Source: an uncultured Lachnospiraceae bacterium (lineage in GTDB: Bacteria; Bacillota; Clostridia; Lachnospirales; Lachnospiraceae). From it: 53,545 bases of DNA. The notes below the pieces were generated by a model that did no database searches, was not told where the DNA came from, and saw only the letters and a program-made list of their open reading frames with translations. Made by a program: the position numbers and the translations under genes. The stretch spans positions 1-53,545 of the forward strand of contig CAMWUL010000018.1 of the NCBI GenBank assembly GCA_947177445.1, given 5' to 3'. Shown here piece by piece: positions 15,918 through 25,050 of this stretch; positions within the stretch are counted from its first letter, which is position 1; every line of letters starts with the position of its first letter.

Positions 15918-16780
15918 GGAAGCTGATAAAGCATGAATGGAAGAATGTCAGCAAGGTGGGATGCCTGATGCTGGTATTTGTGGTTATTGTCTCCTTTTTC
16001 GGATGGCTGGCCTTTCAGTCTCCTCTATGGCGGGGGCTGGCAGAGGACAATTATTATTATGCGGGCATCAATCCCTGGGATATTATGAGCTTTTTTACAC
16101 TGTTTCTCTATGTCCTGATGCTGGCGGGAGTCACATACGGGATTGTGATATACACAGGGGTGCACTTTTACAAGACCATGTACACGGATGAGGGCTATCT
16201 GACTCACACGCTTCCGGTGGGAAAGCACCAGCTGCTTGTCAGCAAGATTCTGGTCAGCGGCATCTGGGTGATGCTGGTAATTATGGCAGTGATCGCTTCC
16301 GTGACATTGCTGATACTGTCTTTTGTGGGTGTGGTTCTGCCGGAGGGTTATACCGTGGGCTGGTTTTTGGGCAGGCTCTTCCAGGAGGTGGACACTGTGG
16401 TCCGGGAGCTTCGCCAGGAGATGGGCATTGATTTGATGCGGTATCTGACAGGATTGCTCTTTTCGGTGCTGGTGGGGCCGTTTGTATCGGTGACCACTAT
16501 ATTCGGAGCCATTTCCATAGGACAGCTGTTTACAAAGCTCCGTGTTTTAATGGCTATTGTAAGCTATATCGGTATTATGATCTGCAATATGCTGATCAAC
16601 TCTGCGGTCAGGAGCATTACCATGGCGGCCCACATGAACGAGTGGATTTCCGATGCCCGGGGCTTTGACCGGTATATAAATTCCACCGTTGATTCCGGAA
16701 ACATAATTGGGATAGTGATGGCGGCGCTGCTGTATCTGGTGTCATGGCTGGTGATCAGCAGGAAGCTGAATATGGAATAA
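15911..16780 (+). CDS. ABC transporter permease of the GntR-linked operon
   Basis: A 289-residue membrane protein with about six hydrophobic segments (residues ~18-40, 60-85, 115-140, 185-215, 225-250 and 265-285), matching the ABC-2-like permeases that pair with YtrB-type ATPases. The HFYKTMYTDEGYLTHTLPVGKHQLLVSKI stretch between helices is typical of this permease group and probably contacts the ATPase. The start overlaps the ATPase end by seven bases. A large DUF5717-like gene begins 37 bp later in the same direction with no terminator between, so read-through is possible. Confidence 0.88.
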   Translation: MLGKLIKHEWKNVSKVGCLMLVFVVIVSFFGWLAFQSPLWRGLAEDNYYYAGINPWDIMSFFTLFLYVLMLAGVTYGIVIYTGVHFYKTMYTDEGYLTHTLPVGKHQLLVSKILVSGIWVMLVIMAVIASVTLLILSFVGVVLPEGYTVGWFLGRLFQEVDTVVRELRQEMGIDLMRYLTGLLFSVLVGPFVSVTTIFGAISIGQLFTKLRVLMAIVSYIGIMICNMLINSAVRSITMAAHMNEWISDARGFDRYINSTVDSGNIIGIVMAALLYLVSWLVISRKLNME

Positions 16781-16817
16781 GACTTACGAATTCATTCATA
16801 GAAGCAGGTGAGCGTTG

Positions 16818-19800
16818 ATGCAGAGGATGATCGACAGGATTCTTGAAGGGAACTTCGACTATGAAAAAGGTTCGCTGGATTTTTCCTGCACCAAGATCGA
16901 GATCAGTCTGAGGCAGGGGGAAATATACGAAGGGGCATTCCACGTCTATGCACCGCAGGGACAATTTGCCAACGGTACAGTCATTCCATCCGATTTAAGG
17001 ATGGAGTGTCTGTCGGAAGAGTTTGAGGGCAGCGATGTGGAAATCCCCTTTTGTTTTCATGCAGAAAACACAGAGGAAGGGGATGTAATAAAGGGAAATT
17101 TTTATATTATAAGCAACAGGGGAGAGTATTACGTTCCCTTTGTGGTTTCGGTGGAGCATACGGTACCGGAATCCTCCCTGGGGGCTGTGAAAAATCTGTT
17201 TCATTTTGCCAATCTGGCAAAAAACAACTGGCCGGAGGCGGTAAGTCTGTTTTATTCTCCGGAATTTGCCAGGATTCTCACGGGAAGCGAAGCACAATTT
17301 GCGGAGGACTACAGGGCGCTTTCGGCATATGAGGGCCGGGAGCAGAACATGGAGGAATTCCTGATCCGCATCGGCAGAAAGCAGAAGGTGGAGTATCAGG
17401 CTCAGGAGAGCCTGAGTATCGACATTCTGTCGCTGGAAGGGCTGTTGGGTGTAACAGAATACGGCCTGGACATTGCACGGAAGGGCTGGGGCTTTACCAG
17501 ACTTATTGTAGAGTGTGAGGGAGGCTTTGTATTCACGGAAAAAGAAGTGATCACCGATGACGATTTTCTGGGAGAGCATTTTGTGCTCCCGGTTTTCATA
17601 GACGGAAATCTCTGCCGCCGGGGCAGAAACTTTGGACAGATTCTTCTATATAATTCTTACGTGTCCATGACCATACCGGTGACAGTCAGAAAGGGAGAGC
17701 CGGCGGGAGCCGGAGGATCGGATCTGGGAAGAAAGCGCAGTACCGTGGAGCTGATGGAGTTTTACCAGGCGTTTCGTGCCAAAAAGATCGGTACGGCCAC
17801 CTGGCTGAAGGAGTCCGGAAAGCTTGTGGAGAAGATGGTGTCCATAGATGAAAACGATGTGGCGGCCAGGCTGTTTCAGGCCCAGCTGCTGATTACGGGA
17901 GACCGCTGCAACGAGGCGGGGTGGATCCTGGACCATGTGGCGGAGCTTTTGGAGAGGAATCCCGGACAGGATACGCTGCTGGCCTATTACCTTTACCTGA
18001 CCACGCTGATCCATCGGGAGACGGAGTACGTGGACCATGTGGCGGCGGAGGTGGAGCAGCTCTACCGGATGGACGATACCAATTGGCGGGCGGCCTGGCT
18101 GCTTCTATACCTTTCCGAGGAGCTCCACAAATCTGCTGCAGGGAAATGGATGTTTCTGGAGAAGCAGTACATTGTGGGCTGCAGCAGTCCTATATTATAC
18201 ATAGAGGCGGTTATTCTTTTGAACTACAATCCGGCGCTTCTGCGCAGGCTGGGGGATTTCGAGCAGCAGGTGCTCTGGTATGGGGTAAGGCAGGAGCTTT
18301 TAAAGCAGGATGTGGTGGAACAGCTTCTTTACCTGGCAGACCGGGTGCGGGAATATTCAGGCGTGCTCTGCCGTCTGCTGATCAGGCTGTATGAAAAAAA
18401 GAAGGATCAGCGCATTCTCCAGCAGATCTGTGCCCTGCTGATTAAAGGAGGAAAGGCAGGAGAAAAGTATTTTGGCTGGTACAGCGCCGGAGTGGAAAGC
18501 AATCTGCGGATTACCAATCTGTACGAATACTATATGGCGTCCCTGAATCTTGATATGCCCGTGGAAATTCCCAAAATGGTGCTGATGTACTTTTCCTATC
18601 AGAATAAGCTGGATTATGAGCATTGCGCCTATTTGTATGACTATATCTGCAAGAATAAAAACAGGCTGGGGGATATTTACGGAGCCTACCGGATCCGCAT
18701 GGAGCATTTTGTGGCCGAACAGATCAGGAAGGGACGTATTGACAGACATCTGGCAAACCTGTACAATCAGTTTCTGCAGCCGGATTTGATAAATGAGGAA
18801 AACGCTTCCCAGCTGTGCCGTCTGCTTTTCACCCATATGATCCGGGTGGAGGACGAGAGCCTGAGGAAGGTATATGTGTATCAGCCGGGAAATCTTTTTC
18901 CAGGAGAATATGTGCTGGACAGGGGCAGAGCATGGGTTTCTCTCTATGGAAGCCGGTATACCATCGTCTTTGAGGATGCCTGGAATAACCGCTTTGTGAG
19001 AAGCGTGGATTATACCATGGAGAAGCTGATGATTCCGGGTAAGTTTCTGCGTTTTCTGGTACCTCTCATCAGAGACTGCCCGGAGCTTGAGCTGTATTTG
19101 TGCGAGGGAGAACGGGAAAATGCCATAGACGATCAGGAGGGAGCACAGCGGGCGCTGCGTGTGGCCGTGTCCGGGTACGCGGACGGTAAGGTTAAGAGGG
19201 AATTGTCCCTGAAGCTTTTGCAATATTACCAGGACATGGAGGACTTTCAGGCCATGGACAAATTTCTGCCTTACATTCCCCTGGAGGAATTTACCATGGG
19301 AGAACGGGGAGAGGCCATTCGGTTTCTGATCCTCCGCGGGAATTTTGAACTGGCCGGGGAGTGGCTTCGGCAATACGGTCCTTATTTTGTGGAGCCAAAG
19401 CTTCTGGTGCGTCTGATCGGTCCTTTGATGGAGCAAAGCGCCATGGAGGAGGATCCGGTGCTGACAGCGGCGGCGGTGTACGCTTTCCGGAAGGGGAAAT
19501 ATGACGGGATCATATTGCAGTATCTGGCCATGCACTACAGAGGAATGACAAGAAACATGCGGGACATCTGGAAGGCGGCCATGTCCTATGAGGTGGACTG
19601 TCAAAGGCTCTGCGGGACGATCCTGGCACAGATGCTTTATACCGGCGCCTTTGTGGGAGAAAAAATGGAAATTTTCCGCTGCTATGTCTCCATGGGATCC
19701 GACCCGGAGGTGGAGGAGGCCTTTCTGGCGCAGTGCTGTTTTGACTATTTTGTGAAGGAGCGGGTCACTGAAGAGGACGTGTTCCGGCAGATTCAGGATA

Positions 19801-20384
19801 TGTATCTGAGGGGTGAGCCGGTGCAGAAGGTGTGCAAGCTGGCGTTTCTGAAATACTGCGGGGAGGCCCCCGGGGGAATGACAGAGGATATGGCGGCTCC
19901 TGCGGAATGCTTTCTGCAGGAGATGCTGGAGCAGGGAATCCACCTGGATTTCTTTCGGGCGTTCCGGAGGCCTGTGCTGGGGCTGCAGGAGCTTGCGGAC
20001 AAAACGATTGTGGAGTACCATGCCTCCTTCGGGAACAGAGCACGCATACACTATGTGATTTTTCACGAGAATGGGGAGTCGGAGGAATACGCTTCCGAGT
20101 ATATGAGAGAGGTATACGGAGGGGTGTGCTTTAAGGAGTTTATTCTGTTTTTCGGTGAGAGTCTGCAATATTATATTACAGAGGAAAAAAACGGTGTGGA
20201 GCGGCTGACGGAAAGCGGCAGCCTCCAGAAAAGCGAGGACAATGGCACAGGGCACAGCAGATACCGCCTGATCAATGATATCATAGCCAGTAAAGCGATG
20301 CAGGATTACGACAGGATGGATGCCCTCCTGGAGGAATATCACAGGGATGATTTTATGAACGGAAGGCTGTTTGAACTGGTATAA
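16818..20384 (+). CDS. DUF5717-like giant protein (beta domains plus alpha-solenoid)
   Basis: A 1188-residue protein that I match from memory, not by search, to the Lachnospiraceae family DUF5717; its function is not known to me. Residues ~1-310 are beta-rich, with two Ig-like blocks (around DFSCTKIEISLRQGEIYEGAF and SLSIDILSLEGLLGVTEYGL) joined by a short helical part. Residues ~320-1080 are almost entirely helical in tandem pairs, like a TPR or alpha-solenoid scaffold, interrupted near 680-760 by a beta insert. No signal peptide or membrane segment is visible. The start at 16818 is chosen because AGGTGAG ends five bases upstream. It heads a four-gene set ending at 23799, and the next gene starts 16 bp later. 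A scaffold role for the neighbouring ATPase-like protein is my inference. Confidence 0.8.
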   Translation: MQRMIDRILEGNFDYEKGSLDFSCTKIEISLRQGEIYEGAFHVYAPQGQFANGTVIPSDLRMECLSEEFEGSDVEIPFCFHAENTEEGDVIKGNFYIISNRGEYYVPFVVSVEHTVPESSLGAVKNLFHFANLAKNNWPEAVSLFYSPEFARILTGSEAQFAEDYRALSAYEGREQNMEEFLIRIGRKQKVEYQAQESLSIDILSLEGLLGVTEYGLDIARKGWGFTRLIVECEGGFVFTEKEVITDDDFLGEHFVLPVFIDGNLCRRGRNFGQILLYNSYVSMTIPVTVRKGEPAGAGGSDLGRKRSTVELMEFYQAFRAKKIGTATWLKESGKLVEKMVSIDENDVAARLFQAQLLITGDRCNEAGWILDHVAELLERNPGQDTLLAYYLYLTTLIHRETEYVDHVAAEVEQLYRMDDTNWRAAWLLLYLSEELHKSAAGKWMFLEKQYIVGCSSPILYIEAVILLNYNPALLRRLGDFEQQVLWYGVRQELLKQDVVEQLLYLADRVREYSGVLCRLLIRLYEKKKDQRILQQICALLIKGGKAGEKYFGWYSAGVESNLRITNLYEYYMASLNLDMPVEIPKMVLMYFSYQNKLDYEHCAYLYDYICKNKNRLGDIYGAYRIRMEHFVAEQIRKGRIDRHLANLYNQFLQPDLINEENASQLCRLLFTHMIRVEDESLRKVYVYQPGNLFPGEYVLDRGRAWVSLYGSRYTIVFEDAWNNRFVRSVDYTMEKLMIPGKFLRFLVPLIRDCPELELYLCEGERENAIDDQEGAQRALRVAVSGYADGKVKRELSLKLLQYYQDMEDFQAMDKFLPYIPLEEFTMGERGEAIRFLILRGNFELAGEWLRQYGPYFVEPKLLVRLIGPLMEQSAMEEDPVLTAAAVYAFRKGKYDGIILQYLAMHYRGMTRNMRDIWKAAMSYEVDCQRLCGTILAQMLYTGAFVGEKMEIFRCYVSMGSDPEVEEAFLAQCCFDYFVKERVTEEDVFRQIQDMYLRGEPVQKVCKLAFLKYCGEAPGGMTEDMAAPAECFLQEMLEQGIHLDFFRAFRRPVLGLQELADKTIVEYHASFGNRARIHYVIFHENGESEEYASEYMREVYGGVCFKEFILFFGESLQYYITEEKNGVERLTESGSLQKSEDNGTGHSRYRLINDIIASKAMQDYDRMDALLEEYHRDDFMNGRLFELV

Positions 20385-20399
20385 CAGGAGGTGGACGGC

Positions 20400-21683
20400 A
20401 TGGGCCTATGGGGCGGAGAGAAGCTGGTGGTGGGGTATGACCTGGGAAATGAATTTTCCCAGATCAGTGTTGCCGCATCCGGAAGCGGGGATGTGACCAC
20501 GCTGTCTCAGACGGCGGGAGAAGAAAACTATAATATTCCGACGGTCTTGTGTAAACGCACCGGTGTCAATCAATGGTTTTACGGAAAGGAAGCGGTCCGC
20601 TGGGGAGAGGAAGGTCAGGGGATTCTGGTGGACGGCCTGCTGGAGCTGGCCAGGGACGGAGAGCCGGTGATAATCGAGGAGGAAAGCTATGATCCTGTGG
20701 CGCTTTTGACGCTCTTTTTTAAGCGAAGTCTTGGTCTCATCTCCCAGGCGGCCTCCGCAGATCGGATCGGGGCGCTGATGGTCACCTGCGAAAGAATCGA
20801 CCATCGGATGCTGGAGGTTCTGGAGCAGATGGCGGCGGGGCTTCAGCTGAAGACGGACAAAATCGCTTTTCACAGCTACAGGGAGAGCTTTTATTACTAT
20901 ATGATACATCAGCCGGAGGAGCTGTGGGTATATCAGTCTCTGCTTTTTACCTGCCGCCGGGGCTGTATGGTGTCTTACCGGATGGAGTGTAACCGGCATA
21001 CCGTGCCTGTGGTGACCTATATGGAAGAGGCGGAATATCCTTTTGTGGGAGGGGGCGCCCTTCCGGAGGAGCCCTCTGCCCGGGAACAGGCCGCAGTCAG
21101 GCTGGACGCGGACTTTCTGAGGATTGCCCGGGAATGCTGTGAGGGGAAGGCTGTAAACAGCATTTTTCTCATCGGGGATGCTTTTGACCGTGAATGGATG
21201 CAGGAATCTCTGCGGTATTTATGCAGGAACCGCAGGGTGTTTCAGGGAACGAACCTGTTCAGCAAGGGAGCCTGTATGGGAATGCAGGAGCGCTTAAAGC
21301 CCAGCGAAGCAGGGATGAACCATGTGTTTTTGGGGAAGGAAAAGCTGAAGGCCAATGTGGGCATGAAAATTCTGCGGCAGGGAGAGGAATCCTATTATGC
21401 GCTGCTGGATGCCGGTGTGAACTGGTATGAGGCAGAAGCGGAGCTGGAATTTTACGTTCAGGAAGGAAATGAAATATCGTTGATGATAACACCGCTGATT
21501 GGAAAAAACGGGAAGATTGCCCAGATCGTTCTGGAGGATATGCCGGGAAGCATAGCGAGACTGTGGGCCAGGTTTTTCCTGGAGACGGAAGAAAAGCTTG
21601 CGGTGGAGATCCAGGATCTGGGCTTTGGAGAGATTCGTCCCTCCTCCGGTCATGTGTGGAGAGAAAAGGTGGATATTTATTAA
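20400..21683 (+). CDS. DUF5716-like actin/Hsp70-fold protein
   Basis: A 427-residue soluble protein that I match from memory to DUF5716. It opens VVGYDLGNEFSQISVAA, the phosphate-1 loop pattern of the actin/Hsp70/sugar-kinase ATPase fold. PTVLCKR and FYGKEAVRWGEEGQG (residues ~45-75) resemble the Hsp70 segments after it. A GDAFDREWMQESL stretch near 260 may be the adenosine or phosphate-2 region. The C-terminal ~110 residues (MNHVFLGKEKLKANVGMKIL onward) form a separate beta-rich domain that could parallel a substrate-binding part. AGGAGGTG lies about six bases before the ATG at 20400, and the gap to the previous gene is 15 bp. The constant pairing with a solenoid gene suggests an ATP-driven complex; ATP binding itself is inferred from the fold only. 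Confidence 0.78.
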   Translation: MGLWGGEKLVVGYDLGNEFSQISVAASGSGDVTTLSQTAGEENYNIPTVLCKRTGVNQWFYGKEAVRWGEEGQGILVDGLLELARDGEPVIIEEESYDPVALLTLFFKRSLGLISQAASADRIGALMVTCERIDHRMLEVLEQMAAGLQLKTDKIAFHSYRESFYYYMIHQPEELWVYQSLLFTCRRGCMVSYRMECNRHTVPVVTYMEEAEYPFVGGGALPEEPSAREQAAVRLDADFLRIARECCEGKAVNSIFLIGDAFDREWMQESLRYLCRNRRVFQGTNLFSKGACMGMQERLKPSEAGMNHVFLGKEKLKANVGMKILRQGEESYYALLDAGVNWYEAEAELEFYVQEGNEISLMITPLIGKNGKIAQIVLEDMPGSIARLWARFFLETEEKLAVEIQDLGFGEIRPSSGHVWREKVDIY

Positions 21684-21696
21684 GGGAGCTGACTTT

Positions 21697-22551
21697 ATGC
21701 GTATCAGTGTCTGTGTGGGCAATTATGCCGTAACTCCATATTGTATTCCTGGCCTGGAGATCAATGTATACTGCATGGAGGAACTGTGCTATTGTATGAA
21801 GGAAAACGCATTTCTTCTGGATTTCACCTTGATGAACGATGAGCTTTTGGGATGGATCGAGCAGGAATGCGGCCTCAGGGAGCTGGCCAAGGCGCTTTAT
21901 ACCCTGGTGCACAAAAAAGGGTCTCTCAGTGCCTTTGTGGTTACTATTCTGAGGTTTGTGGGCTTTTATGACGATAAAATTATTGAGGAGGCGGCCCAGG
22001 CCCTGAAGCGGGGAGCGGGCCTGAGCAATATCGAAAAAAGGAAAAGCCAGATTGACAGGCTGGTGAAGCAAAAGAGATATATTGCGGCAATGCACAGCTA
22101 TGACAGATTGATCGGGAAATGGCGGGAGCAGGAAAAGGAGGGCGAGCCGCTTCCGGCGGTGGGCTGTCTGGCGGCCATTCTGCACAACAAGGGGGTGGCG
22201 CTGGCGGGCATGATGCTGTATCAGGGAGCGGCGGAATGCTTTCTGGAGGCCTATGAGACGGAAAACCGTCCGGAATATTACAGAGATTACCTGGCAGCAA
22301 AGCGCATGGAGCTGAGCGAAGGAGATTACGTTTCCCTGATTGCCGGGAATACGGAAGGCTATGAGGGGACGCTGGAGCTGGAGAGAGAAATAGAGAGGCT
22401 GACCCGGGAGTGGGAGCAGCAGCCGGAATTTTTGCGTCAAAACAGCAGACGGGAGATGCGGGATGGGCCGGAGAGACAGAAGGTTCTGGACGAGTATGAA
22501 AGTCTGACACAGGCGTTGAAGGAAAGCTACCGGGAGAGTGTGAGGGATTAA
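21697..22551 (+). CDS. Hypothetical helical protein in DUF5717/5716 operon
   Basis: A 284-residue protein of no family I recognise. Residues 1-60 are a compact, cysteine-containing module (MRISVCVGNYAVTPYCIPGL, then MEELCYCMKENAFLLDF). Residues ~120-215 look like two or three TPR-type helix pairs (RYIAAMHSYDRLIGKW, LAAILHNKGVALAGMMLYQGAAECFLEAYE). Residues ~225-284 form a charged coiled coil. No signal peptide or membrane helix is visible. The ATG at 21697 follows AGGGAG by eight bases and the previous stop by 13 bp; a longer frame from 21598 would overlap the upstream gene and is rejected. TPR-like helices suggest a protein-binding role in the same complex. Confidence 0.8.
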   Translation: MRISVCVGNYAVTPYCIPGLEINVYCMEELCYCMKENAFLLDFTLMNDELLGWIEQECGLRELAKALYTLVHKKGSLSAFVVTILRFVGFYDDKIIEEAAQALKRGAGLSNIEKRKSQIDRLVKQKRYIAAMHSYDRLIGKWREQEKEGEPLPAVGCLAAILHNKGVALAGMMLYQGAAECFLEAYETENRPEYYRDYLAAKRMELSEGDYVSLIAGNTEGYEGTLELEREIERLTREWEQQPEFLRQNSRREMRDGPERQKVLDEYESLTQALKESYRESVRD

Positions 22552-22563
22552 TAGACTGAAATG

Positions 22564-22627
22564 CCCGCTGAGGCGGGTCAGGGGTGTGCGTGTGAAGAGA
22601 ATTTCCCGCTGAAGCGGGCCAGGAGTG
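22564..22627 (+). repeat. Tandemly duplicated hairpin plus Shine-Dalgarno element
   Basis: A 23-bp unit occurs at 22564-22586 and 22605-22627 with 20 of 23 bases identical. Each copy has a small CCCGC/GCGGG hairpin followed by CAGG(G/A)GTG, and the second copy supplies the ribosome binding site (AGGAG, 22621-22625) of the gene at 22633. It fills most of the 81-bp gap. Confidence 0.75.
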
Positions 22628-22632
22628 TAAGG

Positions 22633-23799
22633 ATGGGATTTTGGAACAGGATATTCAGGAGAAAAAAGAAGCCGGAGGTACAGGAGGACTGGGAAAGCAT
22701 TGTTTATGACCGGGACACCGTGGATTTTCGGGAAAAGGAGCAGAGGGACCGTTATATTTCGGGATGCCTTGAGCAGATTGCGGAGGCTTCCAAAGAAATC
22801 GGTCTGCTGACGGGAGAATATTCCCTGGTGACCTCTTATCTGACAGACATGGAGGAGATCGAGGCACTGCCGGAGGAGGAAAGAGAGACGCTGAACGATA
22901 TTGCAAGGCGTCTGCTGAATCTGGAGCAGGAATGTGAAAAGTATCGGGACAAGAAGAATCGTATGAATGATTCCCGATTTTACCGAATGCGGAAGCAGGA
23001 GGAAGAGATTCAGGAGGGCATTCGCAAGCTTTCGGAGTGCGAGAAATACGGGGGACTGGTGAAGCAGGACATGCAGAGGCTGGACCGGGAGCGCCACGCC
23101 TACGATTTTCGGAGGACGGAGCTGGAGGCGATGATGAACAATCTCCGGGGAATGGCTCTGATCTTTCTGACGGCCCTGGGAGTATGCATTGCCATGCTCA
23201 TGGTGCTTCAGTTCGGATTTGAGATGAATACGCAGATTGGATATATTTTGTCGGCAACGGCCGCCGCAGTGGCCATCACGGTCATGTGGGTCCGATACAC
23301 TGACAGCGAAAAGGAGAAGCGCAGGGTAGACGCGGCAGTCAACAAGCTGATTCAGCTGCAGAACAAGGTGAAGATACGATATGTGAATAATCGGAATCTC
23401 ATGGATTATCTCTATATCAAGTATAATACGGACAGCGCTGCTTCTCTGGATAAGCAATGGCAGGAATATCTCCAGGAGAAGGAAGAGCGGAAGGAGTATG
23501 CGGAGGCCGAGGCCAGGATCAGCTATTATCAGAAGCTTCTGATGGGCAGAATGGCCAATTACAGAATCGCGGCTCCCGACAGATGGACCAGACAGGCAGG
23601 GGCGCTGCTGGATAAGCGGGAAATGGTGGAAATGCGGCATGAATTGATCCTGCGCAGACAGGCCCTCAGAAAGCAGATGGATTATAATAATGGAGTGGCA
23701 GAGGCCGCCCGCCGGGAAATTCAGGAGATTGCCGCGAAATATCCCGCCTATGCCGGCGAGATCTCGGATATGGTGGATCGGGTTACTTTTTATGAGTAG
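22633..23799 (+). CDS. Coiled-coil membrane protein in DUF5717/5716 operon
   Basis: A 388-residue protein of unknown family. Residues 1-20 are strongly basic (MGFWNRIFRRKKKP). Residues ~35-170 are a long charged coiled coil. Two membrane helices follow at about 174-195 (ALIFLTALGVCIAMLMVLQF) and 205-220 (IGYILSATAAAVAITVMWV), and a second coiled coil fills ~225-388. Both long coils should therefore lie in the cytoplasm, forming a hairpin-anchored platform. The ATG at 22633 has AGGAG seven bases upstream; a longer frame from 22561 runs through the duplicated leader and is rejected. The stop codon abuts a dispersed repeat and a terminator, closing the four-gene unit. It plausibly docks the solenoid and ATPase-like proteins at the membrane (inference). 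Confidence 0.82.
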   Translation: MGFWNRIFRRKKKPEVQEDWESIVYDRDTVDFREKEQRDRYISGCLEQIAEASKEIGLLTGEYSLVTSYLTDMEEIEALPEEERETLNDIARRLLNLEQECEKYRDKKNRMNDSRFYRMRKQEEEIQEGIRKLSECEKYGGLVKQDMQRLDRERHAYDFRRTELEAMMNNLRGMALIFLTALGVCIAMLMVLQFGFEMNTQIGYILSATAAAVAITVMWVRYTDSEKEKRRVDAAVNKLIQLQNKVKIRYVNNRNLMDYLYIKYNTDSAASLDKQWQEYLQEKEERKEYAEAEARISYYQKLLMGRMANYRIAAPDRWTRQAGALLDKREMVEMRHELILRRQALRKQMDYNNGVAEAARREIQEIAAKYPAYAGEISDMVDRVTFYE

Positions 23800-23858
23800 A
23801 GGCCGCGAGGTGTTTTCGTGGGCGTTTTGCACGCAAAACCCGAGACTGCCTGCGCCAA
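23800..23858 (+). repeat. Dispersed 59-bp repeat, copy A
   Basis: Matches 43112-43170 without gaps at 51 of 59 positions. Like the other copy, it begins on the base after a TAG stop codon. It can fold into a hairpin (TTTTCGTG with CACGCAAAA, one bulge). Its GC-rich palindromic nature recalls REP elements. Confidence 0.8.
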
Positions 23859-23881
23859 AATGAGCCGCTTACGCTCATTTT
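23857..23881 (+). terminator. Intrinsic terminator after coiled-coil gene
   Basis: AAAATGAGC (23857-23865) and GCTCATTTT (23873-23881) form a perfect 9-bp stem with a 7-base loop; the T-rich right arm acts as the T-run. The A-rich left arm makes it usable on both strands. Confidence 0.65.
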
Positions 23882-23884
23882 GTG

Positions 23885-23913
23885 TAGACAAACAGAACGA
23901 AAACTGGTACTAT
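23885..23913 (+). promoter_or_regulatory. Promoter for REC-Hpt gene
   Basis: TAGACA (23885-23890, 5 of 6 consensus bases), exactly 17 bp, then TACTAT (23908-23913, 4 of 6). It lies directly behind the terminator, so the two response-regulator genes form a separate unit. Confidence 0.55.
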
Positions 23914-23930
23914 AGGATGAAGGCAGTATC

Positions 23931-25046
23931 ATGGTTTCCCGGCGGAATGCCCGCCCGGGACCTGACAGGGAGGTGGAATATTTGAGGACTTTTGTGGCGG
24001 CTGGTCTGAAGGTGCTGGTGGTGGATGACAATATGATTAATCGTATGGTCGCCGTCGGGCTGCTGGAGGACTACGGCTTTGAGCTGACGGAAGCGGCCAG
24101 CGGCCCTGAGGCCATAGAATTGTCCAGGGGAACGAAATTTGATCTGATTTTTATGGATCATATGATGCCGGAGATGGACGGCATCGAGACCGCAGGGATC
24201 ATACGCACGGAGTGCGGAGAAAACGGACGGGATGCCGTGATCATCGCGCTGACAGCCGACTCCGGTGAAGATGTCAGAGAAAAGTTTCTGAAAAACGGTT
24301 TTCAGGATTATATCACCAAGCCGCTGGACAGAGGATCGCTGGATCGTCTGCTGGACCAGTGGATTCCGGATTCCCGCAAGCAAAAATGCCAGGAGGCTGC
24401 AGACGAGCCGGAGGATGCGGATTTTGACAGCATCCGTATCGAAGGAATCGATACCGCCGAAGCCAGAAAGCACCATACCGGCGGCCTGAAGGATTATCAG
24501 GAGCTTTTAAGGCTGTACAGTATGGACGGAAAGCGGAAGCTGCGGCTGTTAAGGGAGCTTCTGGAAAAAAGAGATTATCATACATATGAGATCGAGGTGC
24601 ATGGACTGAAAAGCGCATCCGCCAATGTGGGAGCCATGGAGCTCTCCGCCCAGGCCAGAGATCATGAGGCTGCAGCGGGCAGGGGAGACGAGGCATACAT
24701 TGGAGAACATGCACAAAAGCTTTTGTCTGATTATGAGGCGTTGGTTCAGGAGATCGGCAGATACCTGGATGGGAACGAAGCGGCCCCGGAGGGGGAAGGG
24801 ACGGACAGGGAAAGCCTGGAGAGCGGCGTGCTTTTGCAAAAAGTGGGTGAAGCCCTGGAGGTTCTGGAGAATTTCCGGCGGGGAGAGTGTGTGGAGCTCA
24901 TCGGCGGTATACTGGAATACGGGCTTGACAGTCAGGTGAGAGCCAGGCTTAAGGAGATACAGGAGCAGCTTGGAATGTATGAGGATGATGCAGCGGAGGA
25001 GCTGCTGCGGCAGCTGCTGGAGTGGTTAAAAAAGGAGGAGCAATAG
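23931..25046 (+). CDS. Response regulator receiver plus Hpt protein
   Basis: A 371-residue phosphorelay protein. The receiver domain is residues ~25-145: acidic pair Asp32/Asp33, phosphoacceptor Asp76 in FMDHMMPEMDG, Thr108 and Lys130. A histidine phosphotransfer domain follows at ~180-265, with His224 in the motif VHGLKSASANVGA. The last ~75 residues are a helical tail that resembles the end of the next gene's product. The stretch before the receiver (RPGPDREVEYLRTFVAAG) reads like the linker of a hybrid sensor kinase, so the gene may be the detached back half of one. The ATG at 23931 has GAAGG seven bases upstream; a TTG at 23982 with GGGAGGTG six bases upstream is an equally good start. 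No kinase or DNA-binding domain is present. Confidence 0.9.
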   Translation: MVSRRNARPGPDREVEYLRTFVAAGLKVLVVDDNMINRMVAVGLLEDYGFELTEAASGPEAIELSRGTKFDLIFMDHMMPEMDGIETAGIIRTECGENGRDAVIIALTADSGEDVREKFLKNGFQDYITKPLDRGSLDRLLDQWIPDSRKQKCQEAADEPEDADFDSIRIEGIDTAEARKHHTGGLKDYQELLRLYSMDGKRKLRLLRELLEKRDYHTYEIEVHGLKSASANVGAMELSAQARDHEAAAGRGDEAYIGEHAQKLLSDYEALVQEIGRYLDGNEAAPEGEGTDRESLESGVLLQKVGEALEVLENFRRGECVELIGGILEYGLDSQVRARLKEIQEQLGMYEDDAAEELLRQLLEWLKKEEQ

Positions 25047-25050
25047 CAAA

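Noticed and set aside
16025..16228. Possible small gene on minus strand
   Set aside because: Lies wholly within the ABC permease gene and has no binding site or family resemblance.
18357..20342. 661-residue minus-strand frame inside the DUF5717-like gene
   Set aside because: High His/Leu/Gln composition typical of an antisense shadow. The plus-strand gene is in a tight operon with good start signals.
21259..23832. 857-residue minus-strand frame across three genes
   Set aside because: It covers several well-supported genes and their gaps, shows low-complexity composition and has no start site.
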